From Microtetraspora fusca (GTDB taxonomy: Bacteria; Actinomycetota; Actinomycetes; Streptosporangiales; Streptosporangiaceae), in NCBI RefSeq assembly GCF_001570365.1, contig NZ_BBYK01000043.1:40677-104676 (forward strand): a DNA stretch of 64,000 nucleotides, given 5' to 3'. The position numbers and the translations under genes were made by a program. Positions 26,117-35,198 of this stretch are shown here, piece after piece. The notes under the pieces are model-generated. The model was not told where the DNA came from. It saw nothing but the letters and a program-made list of their open reading frames with translations, and did no database searches. How positions within the stretch are numbered: position 1 is the first letter of the stretch; each line of letters opens with the position of its first letter.

Positions 26117-27166
26117 TCAGACGCGGAAGGTGTCCTTGGCCATGCGGCGGACCTTCTCCTCGTCGATCGTGTGCCCGAGGCCCGGCTGGGTGAGCGGCAC
26201 CGCGACGACCCCGCCGGACGCGCCGACCGGCGGCGTGACGATCTGGGCGCTGCGCGGCGGCTCCGCGACGTCGCTCGGCAGCGTGCACCCGGGCAGGCTC
26301 GCCACCGCCACCGTGGCCGCCCGGGCCAGGCCGACCCCGAGCCCGCCCGCGCAGGTGACCTCCCATCCAGCGGCCACCGCCGTGTCGTGCGCGAGCCGTA
26401 CGGCGGACAGGGAGCCGAACCGCGCGGGGCGCAGCAGCAGCGCCCGGCCCGCCCGCGCGGCCACCGCCTCGTCCAGTTCCTCGACCGAACGCGCCTCGAC
26501 GACGACGGCCGCGGAGACGCGCTCCTGCAGGTCGGCGCTCGCCGCCAGATCGGAGAACGGCCGCTCGATCGCCACCAGCCCGTACGCGTCGAGCGCCTCG
26601 AGCTGGGAGATCTCGGTGTACGCGCGGTGCCCGTCGACGGCGATGGCCAGGCCGGGATAGGCGGCGCGGACCGCGCGCAGCGGCTCGACGTCCCATCCGG
26701 GGTGGACGTCCATCGTCACGTGGGCGTATCCGGCGCAGACGTGCCGGTTGACCCGGGCCACCATGCTTTCGAGCGAGCGCTCCGCGCCCAGCCGCACGGT
26801 CGCCATCAGGGAGGTACGGCTGCCGCCGAGGGCGTGGGACAGCGGGACGCCCTTCATCCGGGCCCACAGGTCCCAGCAGGCCATGTCGGCTGCCGAGCCT
26901 CCGGGAACGCGGCCCAGCTCCGAGGGGTGCTCCCAGTCGACGCCGATCAGGGCGGCGGGCAGGGACTCCTCCAGGGAGGCCCACAGCTTCTCGTGCCCGT
27001 CCTCCAGATCGTCGGGCCGCTCGCCGGGCAGCGCGGCCGGGGGCCGGACGACCTCTCCCCAGCCGACCATCCCGCCGTAGTCGGTGATCCTCACCAGGAT
27101 GCTCTCTGGCCGCCTGCCGTAGGGCAGGGTCAGCCTGAAGAGTTCGAGCTCCCGGACACGCGGCAA
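26117..27166 (-). CDS. Enolase-superfamily protein (MenC/racemase-like) with altered active site
   Basis: A 349-aa protein with the full mandelate-racemase/o-succinylbenzoate-synthase fold order: capping domain (1-100, GWGEV), then the barrel. The expected catalytic lysine pair (K-x-K) is replaced by T151-M-D153 in HVTMDVHPGWD. The first metal ligand is kept (D178, VDGH), as is the second (E201, IERP). The third is Glu224 in place of Asp. The far-side lysine is Arg246 (LLLRPARFG). The ends of the barrel strands remain recognisable (CAGGLGVGLAR). A standard proton-abstraction reaction is therefore doubtful. TTG 27166 is the start, with a strong ggaggggg site upstream. It is directly downstream of the MFS transporter on the same strand, with 16 bp between them. 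Confidence 0.75.
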   Translation of the reverse strand: MPRVRELELFRLTLPYGRRPESILVRITDYGGMVGWGEVVRPPAALPGERPDDLEDGHEKLWASLEESLPAALIGVDWEHPSELGRVPGGSAADMACWDLWARMKGVPLSHALGGSRTSLMATVRLGAERSLESMVARVNRHVCAGYAHVTMDVHPGWDVEPLRAVRAAYPGLAIAVDGHRAYTEISQLEALDAYGLVAIERPFSDLAASADLQERVSAAVVVEARSVEELDEAVAARAGRALLLRPARFGSLSAVRLAHDTAVAAGWEVTCAGGLGVGLARAATVAVASLPGCTLPSDVAEPPRSAQIVTPPVGASGGVVAVPLTQPGLGHTIDEEKVRRMAKDTFRV

Positions 27167-27182
27167 GTGACAACCCCCTCCG

Positions 27183-28613
27183 TTAGACCTCCATGGTGCC
27201 CGCTGCGCGGGGGTGCTCGAAACGTCCGGAGGAGACGGCCGCGACGCCGACCATGAGGGCGAGCAGGCCGAAGCACACCACGTAGCTGGCCACCGACCGA
27301 TGAGCGGCGGTGGAGATCGCCCCGGTCACCGCGACGGCGACGACGGAGTAGACCGACTCGCCGATGGCGAGCGAGGCGCTGTTGGCCCCCTTCTCGGCGG
27401 GCGACGACAGCTCCAGGATCAGCACGGACAGCGTCGGATACGTCAGGCCCATGCCGAGCCCGCCCACGCACCATCCGAGGAACCCGACGAGCACCGGCAC
27501 CGACGGGAACACCATCAGCGCAGTCAGCAGGATCGCCGTCGCGATCAGGGTGGTGCCCGTACGCAGGATCAACCGGCGGTCGCGCGGCTTGCGTCCCTGG
27601 ATCCACGAGCCGGTGGACCAGAAGAGCGCGCCGCCGGTGAGCGCGAGGCCGGCCTCCGTCGGGCTCAGGCCGCGACCGGTGGTGAGCAGGAGCGGCACGA
27701 ACACCTCGGCCGCGAAGAACGCGCCCGCCGCGAGGCCGCGGAGAGCGACCACGGCGGGGACGCCGCGCGCCACCCGCAACGTCCCCTTGGGCAGCAGCCG
27801 GGGCAGGGCGACCGCGAGGACGGCGACCCCGGTGATCAGGAGCGGCATCGCCCCGGAGCCGCTGCCGTACTGCATGAGCGCGGCTCCGGTGGCCACGACC
27901 ACACCCCAGACCAGCTTGATCGCGAACTTCCGCGTCCCCGTTCCGGCGGCCTCGGCATCCCCGACGGCCGCGGCCCCGGAGTCGTCGCCGAGGTCAGGGC
28001 CGACGGCGGCCGACGTGGTCCGCGTACGACGGTGATCCGCCAGCCCGCGCCACAGGAAGACCGCCGCGGGGGCGGCGAGCAGCGGCACCCCCAGGAAGAC
28101 CCAGCGCCAGCCCACGTGCTCCACGACCACGCCCGTGATGGCCGGGCCCACCAGTGACGGCACCACCCACGCCGCCGACAGCAGGGAGAACACCCTGGGA
28201 TGCATCTCGGCGGGATAGACCCGGTCGATCAGCACGTACAGCGCGACGGAGAACATGCCGCCGCCGAGCCCCTGCAGGAACCGTCCGGCGACGAAGACCT
28301 CCATGTTCTGGGCGGTCCCGGCGAGAAGCAGGCCGCCGCCGAAACCGACCAGGCCGGTCCACAGCGGCGCCAGCGGGCCGCGCGTGTCGCTCCACCTCCC
28401 GCCGACCAGAGTCGCCATCACGCTGGCGACCAGGCTCGCGTTGAAGGCCAGGCCGTACAGCGCCATGCCGTCGAGTCGTTCGGCGACGACGGGCATCGCG
28501 GTGGCGACCGCGAGGTACTCGAACGCGATCAGCATGATGATCGCCACCATGCCGATGCCGAGAGCCCTGTAACGCTGCGAGAAGACCGGCGGTGCCGTCA
28601 TTACCGAATTCAC
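27183..28613 (-). CDS. MFS transporter
   Basis: A 476-aa major facilitator with about 14 hydrophobic segments. The MFS loop 2-3 signature appears as GGRWSDTRGPLAPL, and motif C-like glycines (FLQGLGGGMFSVAL; AWVVPSLVGPAITGVVV) suggest a drug/H+ antiporter-type exporter. A charged, low-complexity cytoplasmic loop separates the two halves (about 195-235). The chosen start is GTG 28613 (VNSVMTAPP); ATG 28601 four codons later is equally possible. Upstream codons are unsupported. It is probably co-transcribed with the enolase-superfamily gene. The substrate is not predictable. Confidence 0.85.
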   Translation of the reverse strand: MNSVMTAPPVFSQRYRALGIGMVAIIMLIAFEYLAVATAMPVVAERLDGMALYGLAFNASLVASVMATLVGGRWSDTRGPLAPLWTGLVGFGGGLLLAGTAQNMEVFVAGRFLQGLGGGMFSVALYVLIDRVYPAEMHPRVFSLLSAAWVVPSLVGPAITGVVVEHVGWRWVFLGVPLLAAPAAVFLWRGLADHRRTRTTSAAVGPDLGDDSGAAAVGDAEAAGTGTRKFAIKLVWGVVVATGAALMQYGSGSGAMPLLITGVAVLAVALPRLLPKGTLRVARGVPAVVALRGLAAGAFFAAEVFVPLLLTTGRGLSPTEAGLALTGGALFWSTGSWIQGRKPRDRRLILRTGTTLIATAILLTALMVFPSVPVLVGFLGWCVGGLGMGLTYPTLSVLILELSSPAEKGANSASLAIGESVYSVVAVAVTGAISTAAHRSVASYVVCFGLLALMVGVAAVSSGRFEHPRAAGTMEV

Positions 28614-28663
28614 GTCACGGACGTTACAGACGGCCGTATCGTGTCCGAAATCGGCCATTGGAC

Positions 28664-29830
28664 CTAGGCCATATTGCGTTCGACGGAGATGTTGCGCTCG
28701 ACCCACTGCCCGATGTCCCGGCGCTCGATGGCGGCGGCCATCATGCCGGGGAACGCGTCCGGCGTGCAGGCGAACGCGGGCACCCCGAGCGCCGCGAGCG
28801 CCGCCGCGTTCTCGCGGTCGTAGGACGGCGCGCCCTCGTCCGACAGGGCCAGCAGCACGATCACCTGGACGCCGGCCGCCGTCATCGCGGCGACCCGGCG
28901 CAGCATCTCCTCGCGGACGCCACCCTCATAGAGGTCGCTGATCAAAATGAAGATCGAGTCCGTCGGCCTGGTGATCAGGCCCTGGCCGTAGGCGATCGCC
29001 CGGTTGATGTCGGTGCCACCGCCGAGCTGGGTGCCGAACAGCAGCTCGACCGGGTCGTGCAGCCGGTCGGTCAGGTCCACCACGGCGGTGTCGAACACGA
29101 CGAGGCTGGTCCGCAGCGACCTCATCGACGCGAGGACCGCGCCGAAGACGCTGGAGTAGACGACCGACGCGGCCATCGACCCGCTCTGGTCGATGCACAG
29201 GACCACCTCGCGCTGGACGGCCTGCTGCCTGCGGGCGTACCCGACCAGCCGGGACGGCACGACCGTGTTCCGCTCGGGCAGGTAGTTCTTCAGGTTCGCC
29301 CGGATCGTGCGGTCCCAGTCGATGTCGGCCACCCGCCGCGGCCGGTGCGTACGCGCCGACCGGTCGAGCGCTCCGGTGACGGCCGCCCTGGTCCGCTGCG
29401 CGAGCTTGGCCTCCAGCTCCGCCACGACCTTGCGCACCACCGCGCGGGCCGACTCGCGCGCCTTCTCCGGCATGACCCGGCTCAGCGAGAGCAGGGTGCC
29501 GACCAGGTGGACGTCGGGCTCGACCGCCTCCAGCATCTCGGGCTCCAGCAGGAGGCGGCTGAGGTCGAGCCGTTCGATGGCGTCCTTCTGCATCACCTGC
29601 ACGACCGTCGAAGGGAAGTAGGCGCGGATGTCGCCCAGCCAGCGCGCCACCCGGGGCGCGGACGCCCCGAGCCCCGCACCGCGCTCGCGCCCGGTCGTTC
29701 CCGTTCCGGCGTCGTACAGCGCGGCCAGCGCCGCGTCCATACCCGCGTCGGCGCCGCCGAGCGCGCAGCCCGTGCCGTCCGCGTCACCGCCGAGGACCAG
29801 CCGCCAGCGGCGCAACCGCTCCTCCATCAC
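28664..29830 (-). CDS. VWA domain protein (YehP-like), last gene of the AAA/VWA operon
   Basis: A 388-aa protein with an N-terminal helical part and a von Willebrand A domain (about 200-388). The metal-binding MIDAS motif D214-x-S216-x-S218 is intact (CIDQSGSMA), with a matching Thr in GGGTDINRA and an Asp in LISDLYEGG. VWA proteins act as substrate or adaptor partners of MoxR-type AAA+ ATPases. E. coli YehP is, to my knowledge, the family counterpart in the yehLMPQ locus. The start is GTG 29830, overlapping the DUF5682 stop by 4 bp (GTGA). It is the final gene of a five-gene operon. The cellular function is undetermined. Confidence 0.85.
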   Translation of the reverse strand: MMEERLRRWRLVLGGDADGTGCALGGADAGMDAALAALYDAGTGTTGRERGAGLGASAPRVARWLGDIRAYFPSTVVQVMQKDAIERLDLSRLLLEPEMLEAVEPDVHLVGTLLSLSRVMPEKARESARAVVRKVVAELEAKLAQRTRAAVTGALDRSARTHRPRRVADIDWDRTIRANLKNYLPERNTVVPSRLVGYARRQQAVQREVVLCIDQSGSMAASVVYSSVFGAVLASMRSLRTSLVVFDTAVVDLTDRLHDPVELLFGTQLGGGTDINRAIAYGQGLITRPTDSIFILISDLYEGGVREEMLRRVAAMTAAGVQVIVLLALSDEGAPSYDRENAAALAALGVPAFACTPDAFPGMMAAAIERRDIGQWVERNISVERNMA

Positions 29831-32406
29831 GCCCTCCCCAGGATTTCCAGCACGGTACGGACGGCCGGCGCCGCCCGCTCGTCATCGTGATCCGCCCCGG
29901 CGCCCGCTCCCCCGCCGTCGCGTACGACGGACGGGCCGGACCTGACCCGCTCGCCGATCGCACGGCGCTCGGGCGCGTCGAAGGCGCCGAACGTGCGCCG
30001 CAGCAGCGGGAGCACATCCACGAACGCCTCCGGGGACAGCCCGGTCAGCCAGCCGTCCACCGCCGCGAGCAACCGGGGGTCGTGGACGAGCAGCAGGCCG
30101 CCACCCGACAGGAAGCCCTCCACCCAGGCGGCGGCCCGCGCGGGCGGGTGGCCGAGGGACATCGCCCTGGACATCCGTACCTGGACGTCGTCCGCCATCC
30201 GCGCGTCGAACAGGATGCGTACCAGGCGGCCCTCGATCACGCCGGGCAGGTCGCTCCGGTCCGCCACGCCGCGCAGGGTCGCGAGCCAGCGGTCGCGCGG
30301 CGCCTGACCGGCCTCCGGGCGGCCCTTCTCTCCCGGTTCGGCGCCCCGGTCATCCTCTCCCGGCCCGCCGAGGCCGCCCTCCGGCCGGGCGCGATCGCCG
30401 CCATGTGCCTCGCCGTCCTGGTCGCCAGCCACCTCGGCTTGGCCGTCCGGCCGGCTGTGACCGCTGCCACCCGCTCCGGCATCCTGGTCACGCACAGTTT
30501 CGGCACCGTTGTCCGACTCGCCGTGGTCGCCATCACCCGTTCCGGCGTTCGGCTCGTCGTGGTCGGTTTGTCGCGGTGTGTCGTCCAGCAGGGCCACGGC
30601 GGCGTGGACGGCGTCGATCTGGGCGACGAGCTGCCGGGCCGGTTCGTCGTCCAACCCGGTGACCGCGGACGGCAGCCCGGCGCAGACGCGCGTCAGCAGC
30701 GAGTCCACGATCGCGGCCAGCCCGGTGGAGGGCGTGCCGCGCACGTCGCCGTACCGCTGGGCCCGGATTAGCGCGGGAAGCGCCGCCATCAGGTGCCCGA
30801 CGTCGCTGTCCAGCGCCGCCCGGTCCCCGATCGCCCGCAGCACGTACGGCAGCGCCTCCGGCAGGTCGGCGAGCAGGCACCGTTCGACCAGGGCGGTCAG
30901 GTCGGCGAGCGGCGCCTCCGGGTAGGCGGCCAGCTCGCGCACCCGGGCGGTGGCCGCCGCCTCGACGGTGATCCCCCAGACCGCCGCCTCGATCAGGGCG
31001 ACGTCGAACTCGGGCCGCCATTCCAGCGTCCACGACTCCTTGAACGTGCCCTTCCCCCTGCTGTCGCGCGGTTCGCCCCACGGGACTCCGATCAGCCGCA
31101 GCCGGTGCAGCAGCCGACTGCGATCGAGGTCGAGCGCCTTGCGGAGGTCGAGGTCGTGGTCCCGGCCGAGCGCCTCCGGCTTGAGCCGTACACGCCGCTG
31201 CTCCTCCCGCAGGTGCCGCTGCAACGGCACCATCGGGGTCGAGTCGGGCACCCGGCCGAGCCGCTCTCCGAGCACCATGCGGCGCCGCACCAGCTCCGCG
31301 GGCAACTCGTCCCCCTCGCACAGGACCGCCCTGACCGCCTCGCTCACCTCGTTCAGACCGGCGAGCGGCCGGTCCCGCAGCGTGGCCAGGCTCTGCGCGA
31401 GCCGTACGGCCTCGATGACGTGCGCGGACGAGACGGGCAGGTCCTCCTCGCGGAGCACCTCGGCCGCCCGCGCCAGCCACCGCTCGACCGGCCGGTCCGG
31501 CGCGGTGAACAGGTGGTGGTACCACCCCGGGGAGGTGACGCCCGCGCCGTAACCGCTCCAGGCGGCGAGCCGGCCGTGCGTCCAGGGCACCCAGGTCGTC
31601 TCGACCCGGGCCTTGGGCATGCCTCTGAGCAGCCGGTCGTCGTCCGACGCCCGCGAGGGCGCCGCCAGCGCGGGGACGTGCCAGGCCCCGCACACGACCG
31701 CGATCTCGCGGAAGCCGTCCTTGACCGCCTGCCGGAGCGACCTGCGCATGTACGCCTCGCGGCGGGCCTCGTGCGGATCGGGCGTGTACCCCTCGCGCAC
31801 AGCGGCCATGGCCTCCGCGATCGCCTCGAAGACCGTCTCGGGCCCGGCCGCGCCGCCCGTCCCGGTCTCGCCCCGCCGCCCACCCGGATGCCCGGTACGC
31901 GGCCCGCTCGGGCGCTCGCCGCCGTTCCCCATCGGGTGGTCCGCCGGATGGTCGATCGGATGGTCGAGCCGGTGCTCGACGGCGTCCTCCCACCACCGCT
32001 CCGGATCGTCGTAGCCCGCCGCCTCGGCCAGCGCCCCGATCGGATCGACCCGGACGGCCCGCTCCTCCTCGGGGGCCCCTCCCTCACCGGCGGCGAGGGA
32101 GTGCGCCGCGGGCAGGTCGCAGAACCGCACCTCCACGCCGGCCTCGACGGCGTAGCGGATCGCCTGCCACTCCGGCGAGAACACGGCGAACGGCCAGAAC
32201 GCCGCCTTCGCCCGATCGCCCGGCACGTACGCGAGCAGCGCGACGGGCGGCTCCATGCCGGGGTCGGCGGCGAGCGGCACCAGCGCGTCCGCCTCCGGCG
32301 GTCCCTCGATGAGCACGACGTCCGGCTTCAACCGCTCCAGGGCGGAGCGCACGGCGCGGGCGGAGCCCGGACCGTGGTGCCGGACGCCCAGAATCGTGGT
32401 CGTCAC
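29827..32406 (-). CDS. DUF5682 family protein (YehM-like)
   Basis: An 859-aa protein opening with GVRHHGPGSARAV, then PDVVLIEGPPEADAL, and later VVCGAWHVPAL. The paired GxxH-type motifs and acidic LIEGPPE resemble the TraB/ChaN/erythromycin-esterase-like fold, which suggests a metal-dependent hydrolase or binding domain in the N-terminal half (inference). The C-terminal half is helical. Between about residues 600 and 700 lies a Gly/Asp/Glu/His-rich linker, and a DHP repeat stretch occurs near 155-170. Both are likely disordered. GTG 32406 starts 12 bp after the MoxR stop and the 3' end overlaps the VWA gene. The function is unknown. E. coli YehM is the likely relative. Confidence 0.8.
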   Translation of the reverse strand: MTTTILGVRHHGPGSARAVRSALERLKPDVVLIEGPPEADALVPLAADPGMEPPVALLAYVPGDRAKAAFWPFAVFSPEWQAIRYAVEAGVEVRFCDLPAAHSLAAGEGGAPEEERAVRVDPIGALAEAAGYDDPERWWEDAVEHRLDHPIDHPADHPMGNGGERPSGPRTGHPGGRRGETGTGGAAGPETVFEAIAEAMAAVREGYTPDPHEARREAYMRRSLRQAVKDGFREIAVVCGAWHVPALAAPSRASDDDRLLRGMPKARVETTWVPWTHGRLAAWSGYGAGVTSPGWYHHLFTAPDRPVERWLARAAEVLREEDLPVSSAHVIEAVRLAQSLATLRDRPLAGLNEVSEAVRAVLCEGDELPAELVRRRMVLGERLGRVPDSTPMVPLQRHLREEQRRVRLKPEALGRDHDLDLRKALDLDRSRLLHRLRLIGVPWGEPRDSRGKGTFKESWTLEWRPEFDVALIEAAVWGITVEAAATARVRELAAYPEAPLADLTALVERCLLADLPEALPYVLRAIGDRAALDSDVGHLMAALPALIRAQRYGDVRGTPSTGLAAIVDSLLTRVCAGLPSAVTGLDDEPARQLVAQIDAVHAAVALLDDTPRQTDHDEPNAGTGDGDHGESDNGAETVRDQDAGAGGSGHSRPDGQAEVAGDQDGEAHGGDRARPEGGLGGPGEDDRGAEPGEKGRPEAGQAPRDRWLATLRGVADRSDLPGVIEGRLVRILFDARMADDVQVRMSRAMSLGHPPARAAAWVEGFLSGGGLLLVHDPRLLAAVDGWLTGLSPEAFVDVLPLLRRTFGAFDAPERRAIGERVRSGPSVVRDGGGAGAGADHDDERAAPAVRTVLEILGRA
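30300..30590 (-). repeat. Low-complexity linker coding region in the DUF5682 gene
   Basis: About 95 codons of Gly, Asp, Glu, Ala, Arg and His with loose repeated units such as GDQDGEA and GDGDHGES. Composition differs from the rest of the gene. The region probably tethers the N-terminal and C-terminal domains and is prone to expansion and contraction. Confidence 0.6.
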
Positions 32407-32418
32407 CCCATCACCCGC

Positions 32419-33495
32419 TCAGACCACATCGCGGCAGGCCCGGTAGAAGTCACGCCAGTCCTCGCGCTCGCGGACGACGGCCTCCAGGTATTCCCGCCAG
32501 ACCACCCGGTCGGACACCGGGTCCTGGACGACCGCGCCGACGATCCCGGCCGCCACGTCGGAGGGGCGCAGCACCCCGTCGCCGAAGTGCGCGGCGAGGG
32601 CGAGGCCGCTGGTCACGACCGAGATCGCCTCGGCCGTGCTGAGCGTGCCGCTCGGCGACTTGACCTTGGTGCGGCCGTCGATGGTCACGCCCGAACGCAG
32701 CTCGCGGAACACCGTGACGACCCGGCGGATCTCCTCCAGTCCGGCCGGGGTCTCGGGCAGCTCCAGAGAGCGGCCGAGCTGCGCGACGCGGCGGGAGACG
32801 ATGTCCACCTCCTCCTCGGCGCTCGCGGGCACCGGCAGCACGACGGTGTTGAACCGCCTGCGCAGGGCGCTGGACAGCTCGTTCACCCCGCGGTCCCGGT
32901 CGTTGGCGGTCGCGATCACGTTGAACCCCTTGGCCGCCTGCACCTCCTCGTTCAGCTCGGGGATCGGAAGCGTCTTCTCCGAGAGGACGGTGATCAGCGC
33001 GTCCTGGACGTCGGACGGCATGCGGGTCAGCTCCTCCACCCGGGCCAGCCGCCCCTCGGCCATCGCCCGCATGACGGGGCTCGGGGTCAGCGCCTCCCGG
33101 GACGGGCCCTCGGCCAGCAGCCGGGCGTAGTTCCACCCGTAGCGGACGGCCTCCTCCGCGGTGCCCGCCGTGCCCTGCACGAGCAGGGTCGAGTCGCCGC
33201 AGACGGCGGCGGCCAGATGCTCGGAGAGCCAGGTCTTGGCCGTCCCCGGCACGCCGAGCAGCAGCAGCGCCCGGTCCGTGGCCAGGGTGGCGACCGCGAC
33301 CTCGACGATCCTTCTCGGGCCGATGTACTTGGGCGTGATGACGCCTCCCGGGTGGTCGGGGTCACCGAGCAGGTAGGTCGTCACCGCCCAGGGCGAGAGC
33401 CGCCAGCCGGGCGGCCGCGGCCGATCGTCGTGCTTGGCCAGGATCGCCAGCTCGTCGGCGTACTGGTCTTCCGCGTGCGGGCGCAGAACCGTCAC
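32419..33495 (-). CDS. MoxR-type AAA+ ATPase (YehL-like)
   Basis: A 358-aa AAA+ ATPase. Walker A is GVPGTAKT (81-88). The Walker B position reads LARVEELTRMP: the usual Asp is Val153 while the two Glu remain. From memory E. coli YehL has a similar substitution (ARFEEL), so this appears to be a subfamily trait. The sensor region is NVIATANDRDRGVNELSSAL, with an arginine-finger-type RRRF next to it. It presumably remodels a target together with the VWA protein. GTG 33495 overlaps the stop of the DUF5691 gene (GTGA), and DUF5682 follows 12 bp downstream. A predicted soluble cytoplasmic protein. Confidence 0.9.
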   Translation of the reverse strand: MTVLRPHAEDQYADELAILAKHDDRPRPPGWRLSPWAVTTYLLGDPDHPGGVITPKYIGPRRIVEVAVATLATDRALLLLGVPGTAKTWLSEHLAAAVCGDSTLLVQGTAGTAEEAVRYGWNYARLLAEGPSREALTPSPVMRAMAEGRLARVEELTRMPSDVQDALITVLSEKTLPIPELNEEVQAAKGFNVIATANDRDRGVNELSSALRRRFNTVVLPVPASAEEEVDIVSRRVAQLGRSLELPETPAGLEEIRRVVTVFRELRSGVTIDGRTKVKSPSGTLSTAEAISVVTSGLALAAHFGDGVLRPSDVAAGIVGAVVQDPVSDRVVWREYLEAVVREREDWRDFYRACRDVV

Positions 33496-35198
33496 TTGTC
33501 CTCCTCGCCTAGCGGCCCGCCGGTCTCGCCGGCGGTGCCGTGTCCGTCGTCTGTCCGTCTCTTCTCAGGGGCGTCGCCCAGCAGCTCTCGCGCCATCTCG
33601 TGGCGGAACCGGAGCGTCGCGGTCACCTCGTGGACCTCGGGGAGGTCCGACAGCCGCGCCACCTGGCCGTGGGCCGACGCGTCGAACCGCTCGCCGGCCA
33701 GCCGCGCCAGCTCGCCCGCGTTCCACGGCTGGGCCGTCGCCACACCGGCGATCTTGTCCAGTACGGCCCTGGCCAAGGGCATGCCCCACGGCCGGGGGAT
33801 GCCGCCGAGCATCATGATCATCTGGCCGTCCACCGGATGCCGCCGGACGTACTCCGCCGCGATCCGGGACTGCTCCGCCGGAGGCAGGATCGCGAGCAGG
33901 TCGGTCAGCGGCTCGACCTCGACCAGCGCCCGCGCCCATACGGCGTCGCGCTGGAGGATGGCCGCGCGGGTCCAGCCCATGCGGACCTCCCTGGCCCAGT
34001 CGCCCACCTCCATGGCCGTGATCTCGGCCGGAGAGAGCCCGAAGTGCTCCGGCCAGAAGGTGAGCGGCGTGTGCGCGACGACCTGCTGCAGCCACCAGCC
34101 CCGCTGCCCGCTCCCGGCGGGTGGCCGGGCCCGCACGCCGTCGCGCTCCATCCGGCTGTCGCACGCCTTGGGCGGCCGGGCTTGAAGCCGATCGCCGTCG
34201 CGGACGAGCAGGCGTCCCGCGCGCTCGGTCATCCGCGTCCCGAGCCGCGACTCCGGCAGGCGGGTGAGCAGGTCGGCGGCGGCCTGCCGCACCTCGCGGC
34301 GGCGGTCGTCGAGCGCCGCCTCGAGGAACGGCTCGTCGGCCATCGTCAGCCCGTCGGCGAGGATGCGGGTGAAGACCGCCCGGTCTTCGGGCGTCTCCTT
34401 GTCCCACCCCACCGCCAGTAGCTCCCTCGCCGCCTCGGGATCGCGGGCGCGGAGCGCGGCCAGGTGGGCCCTGCGGTCCCCGCTGGTGCCGAACTCCCAC
34501 ATCTCGGCGGCCCCGGCCCCGCCGGTCGGCTCGTCCCGCAGGTAGGACCAGGCGGAGTTGAGCCCGGCGAGCCACCGGCCACGTGTTCCGGTCAGCACCC
34601 CCAGGTGGACCCGGATCGACTGGTCCCTGGCTCCCAGGTCGAGCAGCTTCGGGATGAGCCGCGCCGGGACGCGCGCGCCCCTCTCCGCGGCGATCTCCAG
34701 CCACTCCGGCAGCAGGCGCCCCTGCTCTCCGGCGAGGATCCGCTCCAGCCGGACGGCCGCGGCACGGCCGACCAGTGGCCGGATCTCCTGCGGGGCGGGA
34801 GGCAGCGGCCGGCCCCTCTGCGGCCGCTGCCCCGCCCGTGCCCGGATCACCTGTACGGCCGCCTGCTCCAGCAGCTCGACCGGAGGCGCGACCGGCGTGT
34901 CCGCCCCGCCCGGCGGCCGGCCGCCCGGCACCGGTCGCCGGTCCGTGCCGACCAGCGCGGCCGACACGAGGTCCTCCCATGACGTCGTCCACGTCAGGTC
35001 GGGCATCGTGTGCCCGGGGACACCGCTCCCCTGGTCCTTCCGCGCCCGAACCCCGCCGGCCCGAGCCGATCGTTCTGGAACGTCCGACATGGATGGACCA
35101 TCGTGCCTCCGGTCCCCCGGACCGGAGTCGGGAACGGCGTCCGCCGGGTTCCGCGTCGCCTCGGCGACGGAGCCGTCGCCGTCACGGGTCGCGATCAC
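33492..35198 (-). CDS. DUF5691 family protein, helical-repeat type
   Basis: A 568-aa protein with an Asp/Arg/Pro-rich, probably disordered N-terminus (1-65). The conserved region opens DLTWTTSWEDLVSAALVGTDRR (from about residue 65). The remainder is rich in alpha-helical, HEAT-like segments (DRRREVRQAAADLLTRLPES; HLAALRARDPEAARELL). This suggests a scaffold. GTG 35198 is preferred because it overlaps the SWIM gene stop by GTGA, like the other junctions in this operon; ATG 35006 (MPDLTW) is an alternative that would remove the disordered tail. It lies between SWIM and MoxR genes. I know of no function for the family; a role in the Yeh-like AAA/VWA complex is inferred from the coupling. Confidence 0.8.
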   Translation of the reverse strand: MIATRDGDGSVAEATRNPADAVPDSGPGDRRHDGPSMSDVPERSARAGGVRARKDQGSGVPGHTMPDLTWTTSWEDLVSAALVGTDRRPVPGGRPPGGADTPVAPPVELLEQAAVQVIRARAGQRPQRGRPLPPAPQEIRPLVGRAAAVRLERILAGEQGRLLPEWLEIAAERGARVPARLIPKLLDLGARDQSIRVHLGVLTGTRGRWLAGLNSAWSYLRDEPTGGAGAAEMWEFGTSGDRRAHLAALRARDPEAARELLAVGWDKETPEDRAVFTRILADGLTMADEPFLEAALDDRRREVRQAAADLLTRLPESRLGTRMTERAGRLLVRDGDRLQARPPKACDSRMERDGVRARPPAGSGQRGWWLQQVVAHTPLTFWPEHFGLSPAEITAMEVGDWAREVRMGWTRAAILQRDAVWARALVEVEPLTDLLAILPPAEQSRIAAEYVRRHPVDGQMIMMLGGIPRPWGMPLARAVLDKIAGVATAQPWNAGELARLAGERFDASAHGQVARLSDLPEVHEVTATLRFRHEMARELLGDAPEKRRTDDGHGTAGETGGPLGEEDK

